In this document: in pieces, positions 35,600-44,137 of the stretch | Layout: the number at the start of each line of letters is the position of its first letter | How positions within the stretch are numbered: the first letter of the stretch is position 1 | Made by a program: the position numbers and the translations under genes | Notes under the pieces: generated by a model | What the model was told of the DNA's origin: nothing | What the model saw: only the letters and a program-made list of their open reading frames with translations | Databases searched by the model: none | Assembly (NCBI RefSeq): GCF_009758205.1 | Contig: NZ_WRXN01000019.1 | Location: 39,171-103,170, forward strand | Direction: 5' to 3' | DNA from: Chitinophaga tropicalis | GTDB taxonomy: Bacteria > Bacteroidota > Bacteroidia > Chitinophagales > Chitinophagaceae | DNA: 64,000 nt

Positions 35600-35634
35600 C
35601 AGCGCTCAACAGGAACAGTTCCTGCTGAGCGCTG
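35600..35634. terminator. Bidirectional terminator
   Basis: Stem CAGCGCTCA...CAGGAA (35600-35615) against TTCCTG...TGAGCGCTG (35619-35634) with a single A-C mismatch and a CAG loop, between the UvrA-like gene and the convergent deacetylase. Confidence 0.75.
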
Positions 35635-35640
35635 CTTTCC

Positions 35641-36429
35641 TTACTTTCTCTTAATATTTTCTGCTATTTCGATAAAAGGAGCCACCCAAACCTGTGATTC
35701 ATTCTTTTTCAGGAATTGCAGCAGTTCCCTGTGGGCCTGTGCAGATACGTTAATGGCGTGGTCTCCTCCTACGCCGTGAAAAACAAAGACCAGCAGTGCA
35801 TTGCTTTCCATTGCTTTTTTTACGGCAGCTATCAGCTGATCGCCGGAGTTGTTTATGACGGTCACCCATTGAATGTTCACTCCGCCGAAACCGTTTACAT
35901 CATAGGCATCCGGCGTGGCATCGCGTATAGCAACGAAGTTATCTTTCACGCCGTACAGATAAGAGGAATCGCCAATTTTTGTATCTCCGCAGGGGCAGGC
36001 CAGTGTCCGCTTCTTTTTACCGTCAGTAGCTTCCAGTAGTGCGTTGTTCATTTTCACTTCGTCTGTCATTCGCTGCAGGGTATAGATGTTAAGGTCATAA
36101 TCTGGTCTTACCCATTCGCGGCCTGGCCGTTTTCCGTAACAGGGGTGAAAGAGGGTGTGGTTTCCCAGCTCATGCCCATTGGCAGCGGCCTTTCTCCATT
36201 CGGGGATGCGTTTGGTGAAGGCGTCTGAAGAACCGATGAGGTAGAATGTACCTTTTAGGCCTGCACTATCCAGGGCAGGAATAACTTTGTCGAGATGAAT
36301 ATTGATTGCATCATCGTAAGTAAGTGCAACCGCACATTTCTTATTTTTCCAGATGGATGTGCTTTGTGCACAGGATGTAAAGCTTTTACATAACAGGAAG
36401 GCGATTAAAATAGCTTTTGTCAGCTGCAT
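35641..36429 (-). CDS. Polysaccharide deacetylase (NodB-like), exported
   Basis: A 262-residue protein with an N-terminal signal (KAILIAFLLCKSFTSCAQS). The NodB core: CAVALTYDDAINIHLDKVIPAL with the first Asp of the TYDD motif, then GTFYLIGSSDAFTKRIPEWRKAAANGHELGNHTLFHPCYG, in which the HxxxH of NHTLFHP supplies metal ligands. Later blocks include LACPCGD and LVFVFHGVGG. Expected activity is removal of N-acetyl or O-acetyl groups from chitin, xylan or peptidoglycan in the periplasm. It stands next to the divergent M60 metallopeptidase gene. Confidence 0.9.
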   Translation of the reverse strand: MQLTKAILIAFLLCKSFTSCAQSTSIWKNKKCAVALTYDDAINIHLDKVIPALDSAGLKGTFYLIGSSDAFTKRIPEWRKAAANGHELGNHTLFHPCYGKRPGREWVRPDYDLNIYTLQRMTDEVKMNNALLEATDGKKKRTLACPCGDTKIGDSSYLYGVKDNFVAIRDATPDAYDVNGFGGVNIQWVTVINNSGDQLIAAVKKAMESNALLVFVFHGVGGDHAINVSAQAHRELLQFLKKNESQVWVAPFIEIAENIKRK

Positions 36430-36474
36430 AGATTACCGGGTTAATGAGTAATAAATATACGTTTTTGCGGTAGA

Positions 36475-36528
36475 TTTTGAGAGGGAACATCTGGACAGCG
36501 GCCCGCCAGGAATTTAAACTGGTACACT
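36475..36528. repeat. Hairpin repeat element, degenerate tail
   Basis: GATTTTGAGAGGG and GCGGCCCGCCAGGAATTTAA ACTGGT keep the order of the family tail (TTTTGAGGG, GGCC-rich block, TTTAAACCGG), with several changes and no stem. Located between divergent genes 36429 and 36604. Confidence 0.5.
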
Positions 36529-36603
36529 ACTCAATTAATAACGCTATTATTCAGTGAGATTTCCTTATTTTCCCTTACAGTCCCGACTATAAAACCTACA
36601 GAA

Positions 36604-38880
36604 ATGAATGACAAAAAGAAAGACACAAAATATCCATGTTTATGTAATACGGTCCTTTTAATCACTATATTCCTAATTACAGGTGTACATGCAAATGCAC
36701 AGCAAAAAGACCGGGCGATCTTACTAAAGGGCGTTCATCAAATACCTTTACCTGATACCCCCGGCTATATTTGCCCAACTTATATTTTTGATCACAGACC
36801 GGAAATCATAACCACGGTCAAAGCTGAGGGGGAAGAGCCTTTCCTCTTTAATAATATTGTGAAGACCTCACTGGGCAAGGGTAAGATCATTATCTTCGGG
36901 TCTTCTGAATATTTTACTGCCCCTATGTTAAGGGACCCGGATACCAGGAACATTCTATCCAATACAATCCTGTGGGGAAATAAAAAGGCAGTAAAGATCC
37001 TGTTGATGGGAGGATCTGATACGTTACAACAACTCTTTAAAGAGCGGCATTTCCCAACTGTGTCTGACAGCAAGAGCCTTTCTGATCCTTCGGTAAATAT
37101 CCTGTTACTTACAAAAGATATAACTGATTCAACTGAAATGGAGGAGATAGAAATATTTGTGCGCCGGGGTGGTACACTTATCTTTGGCTCACCTCTGGCA
37201 AAGATGTTTAGCGCTGATCCTCAAAGCAGTCCTTCACTTCATCTCAATGAACTATTTACAAAAGCAGGTGTTTATCATTCTTTTAACCCATCTGAACATA
37301 CAAAAGCGAGTGCATTGGAGGACAGCATTCCATATTATTTACACATAAATACTATTTTAAAAGAGCTGGCAGATAATGATACTCATTATCAAAACAAGGG
37401 AATAAAAGATGCAGTTACCTCCTCTATAAGTCTTGCTGTTTATTTTGCGGATACATCTTTGACCAATGAGATCAAAGAGTCGTTGGGTTACAGCGAAGAC
37501 AATCCGATTGTGCCTTCCGAGGAAAGCCCCATCTATAAGGACAGAGTAAGGTCTTTTTTGAAGTATGAGTTGCAAAGCCTCTTATTCGCCAGGAAAGTGG
37601 GAAAGGCTCCCAATCCATATTATATAGCCCCGGCAAGTAAAATTTTTCCGGGCGGAGTCTCTCCTGCCGCACCAAGAGTAACCAGGACAATTGAAATACC
37701 GGTAAAAACAGGCGCCCAGGGGTTATTGGAGCCCAGATCTCCCTACCATGCTTTACATAGTACAGGCCTGTATGTACCTGCCGGAGAAAAGGTCACTGTC
37801 TCCATTGCCGATGATTATGTTGATAAGAACTTAAAGATCCGGATAGGTGTACACGATGATAATCTTCTGCATATGGACCGTTTTGTGCGGGAACCTTATG
37901 ATCTTACCAGCAGCTTCGATATAACAAAAGATACTACTGTAGTTTACTCTCCCTATGGAGGCATATTATATCTCTCCGTGCCCGACACTTCCCATTTGAA
38001 GGTGGTGACGCTGAAGATAGGTGGCGCTGTCAAATATCCTTACTTTAAGTCAGGTATTACGAATGTTAATGACTGGAGGGACAGTATAAGGAACTTCGGT
38101 GCACCGTGGGCGGAACTGGCCACTGATAAGGTTATTCTCACCGTTCCTGCTGAGCGTATAAGAACTCTTGAAGATCCCGAAAAATTAATGCGGTTCTGGG
38201 ATGAGGTATTGGATGCAGATGCTGCTCTGGCCAATATCCCTTCATCGAGAACTCATCCTGAAAGAATAATTATTGATAAACAGGTGGCTTTCGGTTACAT
38301 GTTCACATCATATCAAAAGATCGTTGCTCCGGATGATTTAAGTTGCATCTATATGCTTGATGAAGAATATATGCGTCTTCATGGGTCGTGGGGACATTTT
38401 CATGAGTTGGGGCACAGGCATCAATTCTGGGGAATAGACTTCCAGGAATTAGGCGAAGTGACAACCAATCTTTACACCATGTATGTTTTTGACAAAGTGC
38501 TGGGAAAAGGTATATATAATCATGAAGACATACCAGGTAAAGAGGCTGTCATTAACAAGATAAAAAAATACATGGCGGAAGGGGCTGACTTTAAAAAGTG
38601 GTCTGAAGATCCGTTCCTTGCCCTTTGTATGTATATAGAGATCATAGAAGGCTTTGGCTGGCAGGCTATAGAGAAAGTTCACCGTGTATACAGAGCCTTG
38701 CCAAAGGAACGGTATCCATCAACAGAAGAGGAAAGAAGGGATTACTGGTTTAAAATGATCTGTAATGCCACGCAAAAGAACCTTTCTGTGTTCTTTGATA
38801 AATGGGCTGTTCCGGTCTCTGATAAAGCCAGGAGAGAGGTATCCGGTTTGCCTCAATGGTTACCGGATGAGCTAAAATAA
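36604..38880 (+). CDS. M60-family (enhancin-like) metallopeptidase
   Basis: A 758-residue exported protein (signal about residues 15-35, ending NANAQ). Residues about 50-330 form an N-terminal domain with an ATPase-free flavodoxin-like or gate region, then a beta-sandwich and the catalytic part from about 440. The zinc motif HELGH is at 600-604 (in GHFHELGHRHQFWG), and a glutamate about 15 residues later (ELGEVTTN) is the usual third ligand or gluzincin Glu. M60 peptidases cut mucin glycoproteins, and bacterial members occur with glycan-binding domains. Next to the polysaccharide deacetylase and GH5, it fits a glycoprotein- or host-polymer-degrading lifestyle. Confidence 0.88.
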   Translation: MNDKKKDTKYPCLCNTVLLITIFLITGVHANAQQKDRAILLKGVHQIPLPDTPGYICPTYIFDHRPEIITTVKAEGEEPFLFNNIVKTSLGKGKIIIFGSSEYFTAPMLRDPDTRNILSNTILWGNKKAVKILLMGGSDTLQQLFKERHFPTVSDSKSLSDPSVNILLLTKDITDSTEMEEIEIFVRRGGTLIFGSPLAKMFSADPQSSPSLHLNELFTKAGVYHSFNPSEHTKASALEDSIPYYLHINTILKELADNDTHYQNKGIKDAVTSSISLAVYFADTSLTNEIKESLGYSEDNPIVPSEESPIYKDRVRSFLKYELQSLLFARKVGKAPNPYYIAPASKIFPGGVSPAAPRVTRTIEIPVKTGAQGLLEPRSPYHALHSTGLYVPAGEKVTVSIADDYVDKNLKIRIGVHDDNLLHMDRFVREPYDLTSSFDITKDTTVVYSPYGGILYLSVPDTSHLKVVTLKIGGAVKYPYFKSGITNVNDWRDSIRNFGAPWAELATDKVILTVPAERIRTLEDPEKLMRFWDEVLDADAALANIPSSRTHPERIIIDKQVAFGYMFTSYQKIVAPDDLSCIYMLDEEYMRLHGSWGHFHELGHRHQFWGIDFQELGEVTTNLYTMYVFDKVLGKGIYNHEDIPGKEAVINKIKKYMAEGADFKKWSEDPFLALCMYIEIIEGFGWQAIEKVHRVYRALPKERYPSTEEERRDYWFKMICNATQKNLSVFFDKWAVPVSDKARREVSGLPQWLPDELK

Positions 38881-38882
38881 AC

Positions 38883-38904
38883 AGCGGGCAGATAACTGCC
38901 CGCT
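38883..38904. terminator. Terminator between convergent genes
   Basis: Stem AGCGGGCAG (38883-38891) with CTGCCCGCT (38896-38904), loop ATAA. Confidence 0.7.
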
Positions 38905-38910
38905 ATTTAC

Positions 38911-39870
38911 TTATAATAAATTGTATATCACATTAAAGTAACTACCTGCGCTGTAAGAGGAAGCTGTGGGATTAGTGGTCCATGCAGGAGAGACCATGTT
39001 CATAGTTCCGCCGTCTCCGTTCCAGCACCAACCTAATACGGTCCATCCTTTGGACTTTGCATAGCTGACCATGCCGGACCAGTCTACGCTACCGGAGGGG
39101 CTATTGCCAAACTCCCCTACTATACAGGGTCGTCCTGCAGATGCGAGATCGTCAAGGTCAGCATTCTGCAGGTTACGATTTTTACCCTGGTTCCAGCCGT
39201 TGGGATAGATATGTACAGAAAGAATAATATTGGTATCGTTGATCTTTGTTCCCCCCTGCCCTTTTACGGCTGCTGCGGCGGTAGCTGTTTCCTGTCCCCA
39301 GCCGGCGCAATCAATGATAATAGGGCCGCTGTATACCTGTCTTACGATGCTGATGGCGTTATTATAAGCGGCGGCGTAAGCGTTGGATGTTATGTTGTGA
39401 CTTCCCCATTCATTCATAAGATTGATTGTGAAAGCGCCGGCGCCTGCCAGGGTAGCATAGTTATTCTTCCACCAGTTGGCAGCGGCTGTAAGTTCGTTAG
39501 CATCGTCAGAGCCCAGGACGGTGTATTTGTGATAAGTGGCTATAACGGCATAGCCGTTACTGATAGCCTGCTGGATCCAGCTTTTAGCCAATGTGACGCT
39601 AACTGTGGGCTCAATTTCAATACGGACGGTTTTGATCTTAGTATAAGATTTCATCAGAGACCATCCGAAGGTGACGTTGCCACCGTTATAATAAGATGGC
39701 TGGAGATTAACACCATGGCCCCAGCCATTGGTTAGTTCGGCTGACGCCTCCCTCCGCTCTGTGCCAGTTGGCGAGGGAGCAGGATCATTGTTACCGTTTT
39801 TGCCGCAACCGGCCAGCAGGGATACAGACATCCCGAGCGCCGCCAGTACAGCACTAAAGCTATTCAACAT
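38911..39870 (-). CDS. GH5-type glycoside hydrolase (cellulase/mannanase), lipoprotein
   Basis: A 319-residue protein with a lipobox LLAGC (Cys22), a Pro/Ser-rich linker and a TIM barrel. The acid/base Glu is in INLMNEWGS (Glu154) and the nucleophile in IVGEFGN (Glu253); other landmarks are HGVNLQPSYY, VIATYHKYT and LSVHIYPNGW. This pattern is GH5 (endo-mannanase or cellulase). As a lipoprotein it would be surface- or periplasm-exposed. Upstream, the palindromes CTGTAGCTACAG (39910-39921) and ATAACGTTAT (39928-39937) could be regulatory. Confidence 0.85.
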   Translation of the reverse strand: MLNSFSAVLAALGMSVSLLAGCGKNGNNDPAPSPTGTERREASAELTNGWGHGVNLQPSYYNGGNVTFGWSLMKSYTKIKTVRIEIEPTVSVTLAKSWIQQAISNGYAVIATYHKYTVLGSDDANELTAAANWWKNNYATLAGAGAFTINLMNEWGSHNITSNAYAAAYNNAISIVRQVYSGPIIIDCAGWGQETATAAAAVKGQGGTKINDTNIILSVHIYPNGWNQGKNRNLQNADLDDLASAGRPCIVGEFGNSPSGSVDWSGMVSYAKSKGWTVLGWCWNGDGGTMNMVSPAWTTNPTASSYSAGSYFNVIYNLL

Positions 39871-40012
39871 ACATGAAGTTTTTAGAAGATCAGAGAGTAA
39901 ATACTACAACTGTAGCTACAGGTTTTCATAACGTTATTTGCCTTATCAAAGCTATTGAAAGGATGATTATCTTAAGTATACTTTTTTATCCGATTATTGC
40001 TAATTTTCAACT

Positions 40013-40636
40013 ATGAAGAGTATGGCTAACTTTTATGACGAAATCAGGTTATCTGTTGAGGGAAATTTTGCGTTCCTCCGGCGTTATGGTTTCGGGGATT
40101 TTGAAGAGCAGCAGATTGCGTATGAGGTTCATTTTCTGGCAAAGAATGATCTTATTACAATAAATATCTGGTTTGAAATGACGATTGAAACGCCTGTATG
40201 GGTGACAGTGAACGGGTATTACACGTCAATGCTGGAGCCTGATAACGCTTTAGATAAACAATATACTGCGCAACGCGCTGAAATATATGCCAACCGTTCT
40301 GCCAGAGAGCAGTTTATCACCTTAAACAAGGCTTATTTACAGGAAACAGCCAGCTTATTGCAAAAATACCCGGAGGTGCTAATGGGTGATGTAACAATAC
40401 TTAAAGCTAATTCCGACAAAGCAACTGCTGAAAGAGAGCGGCAGCAGGCGGCTGAAAGAATAGAAAAGCATATTTATACCTGTTATTTTACTATAGGTGG
40501 TGGTATTGAATGTGAGGAAGAAGCGCCATCACTGGAAGCGTTGAGATTGTCGCTGCAACAGTTTGAAAACCCTACTATCAGAATAATTGAAGTGGTTGAT
40601 TGTTATATGAATCCTGTACCGTTTCCGTGGCCTTAA
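40013..40636 (+). CDS. Hypothetical protein, 207 residues
   Basis: I do not recognise a family. It has no signal peptide or membrane segment, is mixed alpha/beta and begins ANFYDEIRLSVEGNFAFLRRYGFGDFEEQQIAYEVHFLAKNDLITINIWFEM, which resembles immunity-like or DUF-type small proteins of Bacteroidota. A helix-rich middle (LQETASLLQKYPEVLMGD) is followed by charged KATAERERQQAAERIEKH. The gene stands alone between a GH5 gene (divergent) and the 257-base gap before the decarboxylase pair. No function can be inferred. Confidence 0.6.
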   Translation: MKSMANFYDEIRLSVEGNFAFLRRYGFGDFEEQQIAYEVHFLAKNDLITINIWFEMTIETPVWVTVNGYYTSMLEPDNALDKQYTAQRAEIYANRSAREQFITLNKAYLQETASLLQKYPEVLMGDVTILKANSDKATAERERQQAAERIEKHIYTCYFTIGGGIECEEEAPSLEALRLSLQQFENPTIRIIEVVDCYMNPVPFPWP

Positions 40637-40680
40637 TCCTGATCGTGTTATTATAGGACGAATACTTAATATAAGTTAAT

Positions 40681-40708
40681 CTATTTTTTGAGAGGGGATA
40701 ACCGGCTT
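40681..40708. repeat. Hairpin repeat element, very degenerate remnant
   Basis: CTATTTTTTGAGAGGGGATA ACCGGCTT resembles the part of copies 4 and 1 that follows the stem. It is the only recognisable structure in the gap 40637-40894. Confidence 0.35.
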
Positions 40709-40894
40709 ACAAAGGAGATTCCCAAACAATATTTTTGTGAATTCAAAATATAGTTTAACTTGGCAAGGCATGGAATGTATTTATACGCATTAACACCTCA
40801 AAAGACCATAAAACTACCTCAATCTGCGACCGGCATTTACCTCCAGACAATAATGTAATGCTGTGTATCTCCGAACACCTTAATTCCTCAAAAT

Positions 40895-41620
40895 ATGAAC
40901 AATCCAATTATCAACACCCCGGATCAGCATGGGTTTATTCTCAATGGCACAGAGGCATTATACATCTGTCATCTGCCAATGTTCAATATGCCCAATCACA
41001 TGTACCAGGTAACCCTGGAAATAACTATTCCCCCGGATGCCAAAGCGCAATACCTGGCGGACAGAGAAGAGAATCCAGGTAATTTTTATGTACTGGGAAA
41101 TCTTCTGACCGACCTCTTCACTATTCCTGATGTAATGCTTGGCAAGGTCAAAAATTTCCAGGCGGATATTTTCAGGGGTATGCCTGCAGATCCCAATACG
41201 GACAAGCCGCTTATTCATAATGTGCAGACCACTATTGCCCGTGTTGTTTATGCGCGTCATTTTGACTACTCTATCCCCTACCCTGATGATATGACCTATA
41301 TCATTTTCGGGAATGCCAAAGAGGCTTTTATTGATCATTATCTGACCATGGAGGAAGACTTCCTTAACATTATGGCGTTGAGTGAAGTGCCCGACTGGTT
41401 GCCTGCGGATCAACTCGCTATTTCTGCTAATGTGGGTTTTACAGGTATGTCATCCACGCCCATGCCTTCAAATCCGCCATTGTCTGCCGGCACATACCAG
41501 GTTACCTTCCAGGGGCAGGAAGAGGTATACGAACTGCAGGTAGGAGATAATATTTTCTTTGATACGGAAATTGTCAATATGCCTGCTGAAGCAACTGCTA
41601 TGAAAGGCTTCTATGCATAA
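40895..41620 (+). CDS. Hypothetical protein encoded with the PLP decarboxylase
   Basis: A 241-residue protein without signal peptide. It opens with MNNPIINTPDQHGFILNGTEALYICHLPMFNMPNHMYQVTLEI and has a long middle (VLGNLLTDLFTIPDVMLGKVKNFQADIFRG, TTIARVVYARHFDYSIPYPDDMTYIIFGN). Histidines and methionines (HLPMFNMPNHMY, RHFDY) might be metal ligands, but I have no family to anchor this. It ends 47 bases before the PLP decarboxylase, with no terminator between, so it is probably its operon partner. Residues 190-241 form a separate beta-rich tail. Confidence 0.65.
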   Translation: MNNPIINTPDQHGFILNGTEALYICHLPMFNMPNHMYQVTLEITIPPDAKAQYLADREENPGNFYVLGNLLTDLFTIPDVMLGKVKNFQADIFRGMPADPNTDKPLIHNVQTTIARVVYARHFDYSIPYPDDMTYIIFGNAKEAFIDHYLTMEEDFLNIMALSEVPDWLPADQLAISANVGFTGMSSTPMPSNPPLSAGTYQVTFQGQEEVYELQVGDNIFFDTEIVNMPAEATAMKGFYA

Positions 41621-41667
41621 TAGTGCATTGCACAGATACCATTATTCTCACTCAAAATAATCCACCG

Positions 41668-43857
41668 ATGAAACATCCTCAAACCTCAAAACACTTCTTT
41701 GCACGTAAGCTGCAACAGCAGCAAAGTGAAATCCTTGCAAAGCTGAAAGTAAAGGGTACCGGTTCTGATTCTCTTGCAGGCTGGTTCCTTGGCCCCAAGG
41801 CAGAAAATACGGCATTATTGCATCAACTGATCCAGAGGGCGATGGACAATCACTGTAATGACCGTAAGAACCTGTATCCTGACGATCCTGTATATGTAAC
41901 GGAAGAAATGAAGCAGACACCCGAATACAAGGAGACGGTGCAGGTATTATCTGACAAGCTGGATGTACTTCTCCAGGAGCTGAAAGGTTCTGTGCCTTTC
42001 TGGAGCTATCGCTGGCAATCGCACATGAACTGGGACACCACTCTGCCCAGTATGGCCGGTTATTTCGGAACAATGCTCTATAACCCCAATAACGTGGCAG
42101 CAGAGGCGTCTCCGGTTACTACAGTACTGGAAATGATTGTGGGTGACGAGCTTTGTAAAATGCTTGGATATAATATCCTGGATAATACTTCCACGCCTAA
42201 GGCCTGGGGACATATTACCTGCGATGGTTCTATTGCTAACAATGAAGCGATGTGGGCTGCCCGCAACCTGAAATATTATCCTATCAGCCTGGCCGCTGCC
42301 ATTGAGAATGATCCTATACTGCAGAAAGCCAGTGGTATGAAAATAAAACTGGCCAATGGGACCATCACTACTATAGCAGACGCCAATAGCTGGGACCTGC
42401 TGAACCTTTCTGTCGATGAAGTGCTCAGTTTACCGGACAGACTGCAGAGTGAATTCGATATCAGCCCGGATGTACTGACAGCTGTAATGAACAACTACAG
42501 TATCCAGAATATAGGTTTTGACGGTATCAAACAATACATTGACAGCGGTATTCAGTCGCCCTCTATGATGGCAGCCTCCACCTGTCACTATTCCTGGCCA
42601 AAATCTGCCGCAGTATTAGGAATAGGCGCCAATAACCTGATCAAGGTATATGTAGATGAAAATGCCCGGTTACATATTGGGCGTCTGAGAGAAGAGCTGC
42701 AGAAAGCACTTGACAAACGCAGTCCGGTACTGATGGTGGTTGCTGTGATAGGCAGTACGGAAGAAAGCGCAGTAGATCCGCTGAAAGATATACTGGAGGT
42801 AAGGGAGGAATTCAGGCAGAAAGGGCTGAATTTCGTTGTACATGCTGATGGAGCATGGGGTGGTTACTTCACTTCCATTCTCAGGAAACCGGAGCGCCAG
42901 GTGTCCAAAAATGTTCTGCTGTATACGCCTGCACTTACGATGAATGCGTATGTAACTGAGCAGTATGAGCATATACAGGAATGTGACTCCATCACTATTG
43001 ATCCGCATAAAGCCGGTTATATTCCATACCCAGCCGGTGGTCTGTGTTATAAGAACGGCGCTATGCGTAACCTGGTAGCATTTACGGCGCCGGTGGTATA
43101 TCATGGCGGTGTTGATCCTACTGTGGGTATTTATGGACTGGAAGGTTCCAAGCCGGGTGCTGCTGCAGCTGCGACATACCTGAGTCACCAGGTCATTCCA
43201 CTGGACCAGAGCGGGTACGGGCAGATACTTGGCAAATGTCTCTTCAACAGTAAACGCCTGTACAGTGCTTTCATTACTATGGCAGAGCCGGATGATCCGT
43301 TTATCATTGTTCCGTTCCAGCGTCTTCCGGCAGAGAAGAACGGTGAAGATCCTCAGAAGGTGAAAGAACAATATGATTTCATCAAAAATGAGATCGTTCC
43401 GAAAACCAATGAGGAGATCATGGCAAATCCGCAGGCGGTGGCATTATTACCGGAACTGGGCAGTGACCAGATCATTATCACCTACACTTTCAACTTTAAG
43501 GAAAATGGTGTGCTGAATAAAGATGTGGACAAGCTGAATGAGCTGAACCTGAATATTTTCCAGGCCCTCAGCCTGTCTCCGGGAGAACATGACCATCCAT
43601 CCACTACTCCGATGTATGTGACCCAGTCACAGTTTGATATTGACTCTTACGGGAAACCATTTGTAGATGATTATAAGGTGCGGTTAGGGTTATCTGCTGA
43701 TAATGACGAACCGGTAAATATACTGATCTCTACTACGATGAACCCATGGTTAACGGATACGGCTGATGGCAATTTCATTCCTGAACTGGTGAAAGCTTTG
43801 CGTCAGACAGTGCTGGAGCAGATAGAAAAACTGGTAGGCACAATGGAGATGGCATAA
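41668..43857 (+). CDS. PLP-dependent amino acid decarboxylase (group II)
   Basis: About 729 residues from MKHPQTS; an in-frame ATG 45 bases upstream overlaps the intergenic spacer and is less likely. The fold-type I core has HADGAWGGYFTS with the PLP-binding Asp, and the Schiff-base lysine in DPHKAGYIPYPAGGL. Substrate pocket elements such as GHITCDGSIANNEAMWAARN are like those of tyrosine and glutamate decarboxylases. It is longer than most (tyrosine decarboxylase about 620), with extra C-terminal material. It would produce an amine, perhaps tyramine or GABA; the specificity cannot be read. Partner: the unknown 241-residue protein just upstream. Confidence 0.88.
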   Translation: MKHPQTSKHFFARKLQQQQSEILAKLKVKGTGSDSLAGWFLGPKAENTALLHQLIQRAMDNHCNDRKNLYPDDPVYVTEEMKQTPEYKETVQVLSDKLDVLLQELKGSVPFWSYRWQSHMNWDTTLPSMAGYFGTMLYNPNNVAAEASPVTTVLEMIVGDELCKMLGYNILDNTSTPKAWGHITCDGSIANNEAMWAARNLKYYPISLAAAIENDPILQKASGMKIKLANGTITTIADANSWDLLNLSVDEVLSLPDRLQSEFDISPDVLTAVMNNYSIQNIGFDGIKQYIDSGIQSPSMMAASTCHYSWPKSAAVLGIGANNLIKVYVDENARLHIGRLREELQKALDKRSPVLMVVAVIGSTEESAVDPLKDILEVREEFRQKGLNFVVHADGAWGGYFTSILRKPERQVSKNVLLYTPALTMNAYVTEQYEHIQECDSITIDPHKAGYIPYPAGGLCYKNGAMRNLVAFTAPVVYHGGVDPTVGIYGLEGSKPGAAAAATYLSHQVIPLDQSGYGQILGKCLFNSKRLYSAFITMAEPDDPFIIVPFQRLPAEKNGEDPQKVKEQYDFIKNEIVPKTNEEIMANPQAVALLPELGSDQIIITYTFNFKENGVLNKDVDKLNELNLNIFQALSLSPGEHDHPSTTPMYVTQSQFDIDSYGKPFVDDYKVRLGLSADNDEPVNILISTTMNPWLTDTADGNFIPELVKALRQTVLEQIEKLVGTMEMA

Positions 43858-43891
43858 TGATAAGCACTCCGAACTAAAAGATTATCAACAG

Positions 43892-43925
43892 AAAAGGGCC
43901 GTATCTGACCAGATGCGGCCTTTTT
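43892..43925 (+). terminator. Terminator of the decarboxylase operon
   Basis: Stem AAAAGGGCCGTATCT (43892-43906) against AGATGCGGCCTTTTT (43911-43925) with wobble pairs, loop GACC, in its own T run. Confidence 0.8.
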
Positions 43926-44025
43926 GCTTTACAGGCTCCGGAAACGTTTGCGTAAAAATACTCATGTGAATAATTTTAAATTATGCAAAAGTTACAGACA
44001 TTTGCGCCCGAAGCGAACGAAAAAC

Positions 44026-44062
44026 CACAGTGAAACAATTATTAAAACACAGTGAAACAATT
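44026..44062 (+). promoter_or_regulatory. Tandem direct repeat upstream of the pectate lyase
   Basis: The 15-mer CACAGTGAAACAATT occurs at 44026-44040 and again, identical, at 44048-44062. The 22-base period is two helical turns, so two sites face the same side of the helix, as with tandem operators. It is about 75-110 bases before the lyase ATG. The gap 43926-44137 holds nothing else I can identify. Confidence 0.65.
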
Positions 44063-44137
44063 GTTATACCTGTATTAACCTGATCAGATCTGTACTATCC
44101 TATTTTTTAACCAATAACCATAAAACCGAACACACCT

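Noticed and set aside
39928..39937. A third ModE-type site upstream of the GH5 gene
   Set aside because: ATAACGTTAT is a palindrome that shares only the core; it lacks the CGTTAT-N12-ATAACG arrangement of the two molybdenum-cluster sites.
42670..43371. A 233-residue minus-strand frame inside the decarboxylase
   Set aside because: It lies entirely within the well-supported PLP decarboxylase and shows no recognisable domain.
44026..44062. CRISPR-like repeat pair before the pectate lyase
   Set aside because: Only two 15-base copies with a 7-base gap; this is an operator-like tandem, not a repeat-spacer array, and no cas genes are present.
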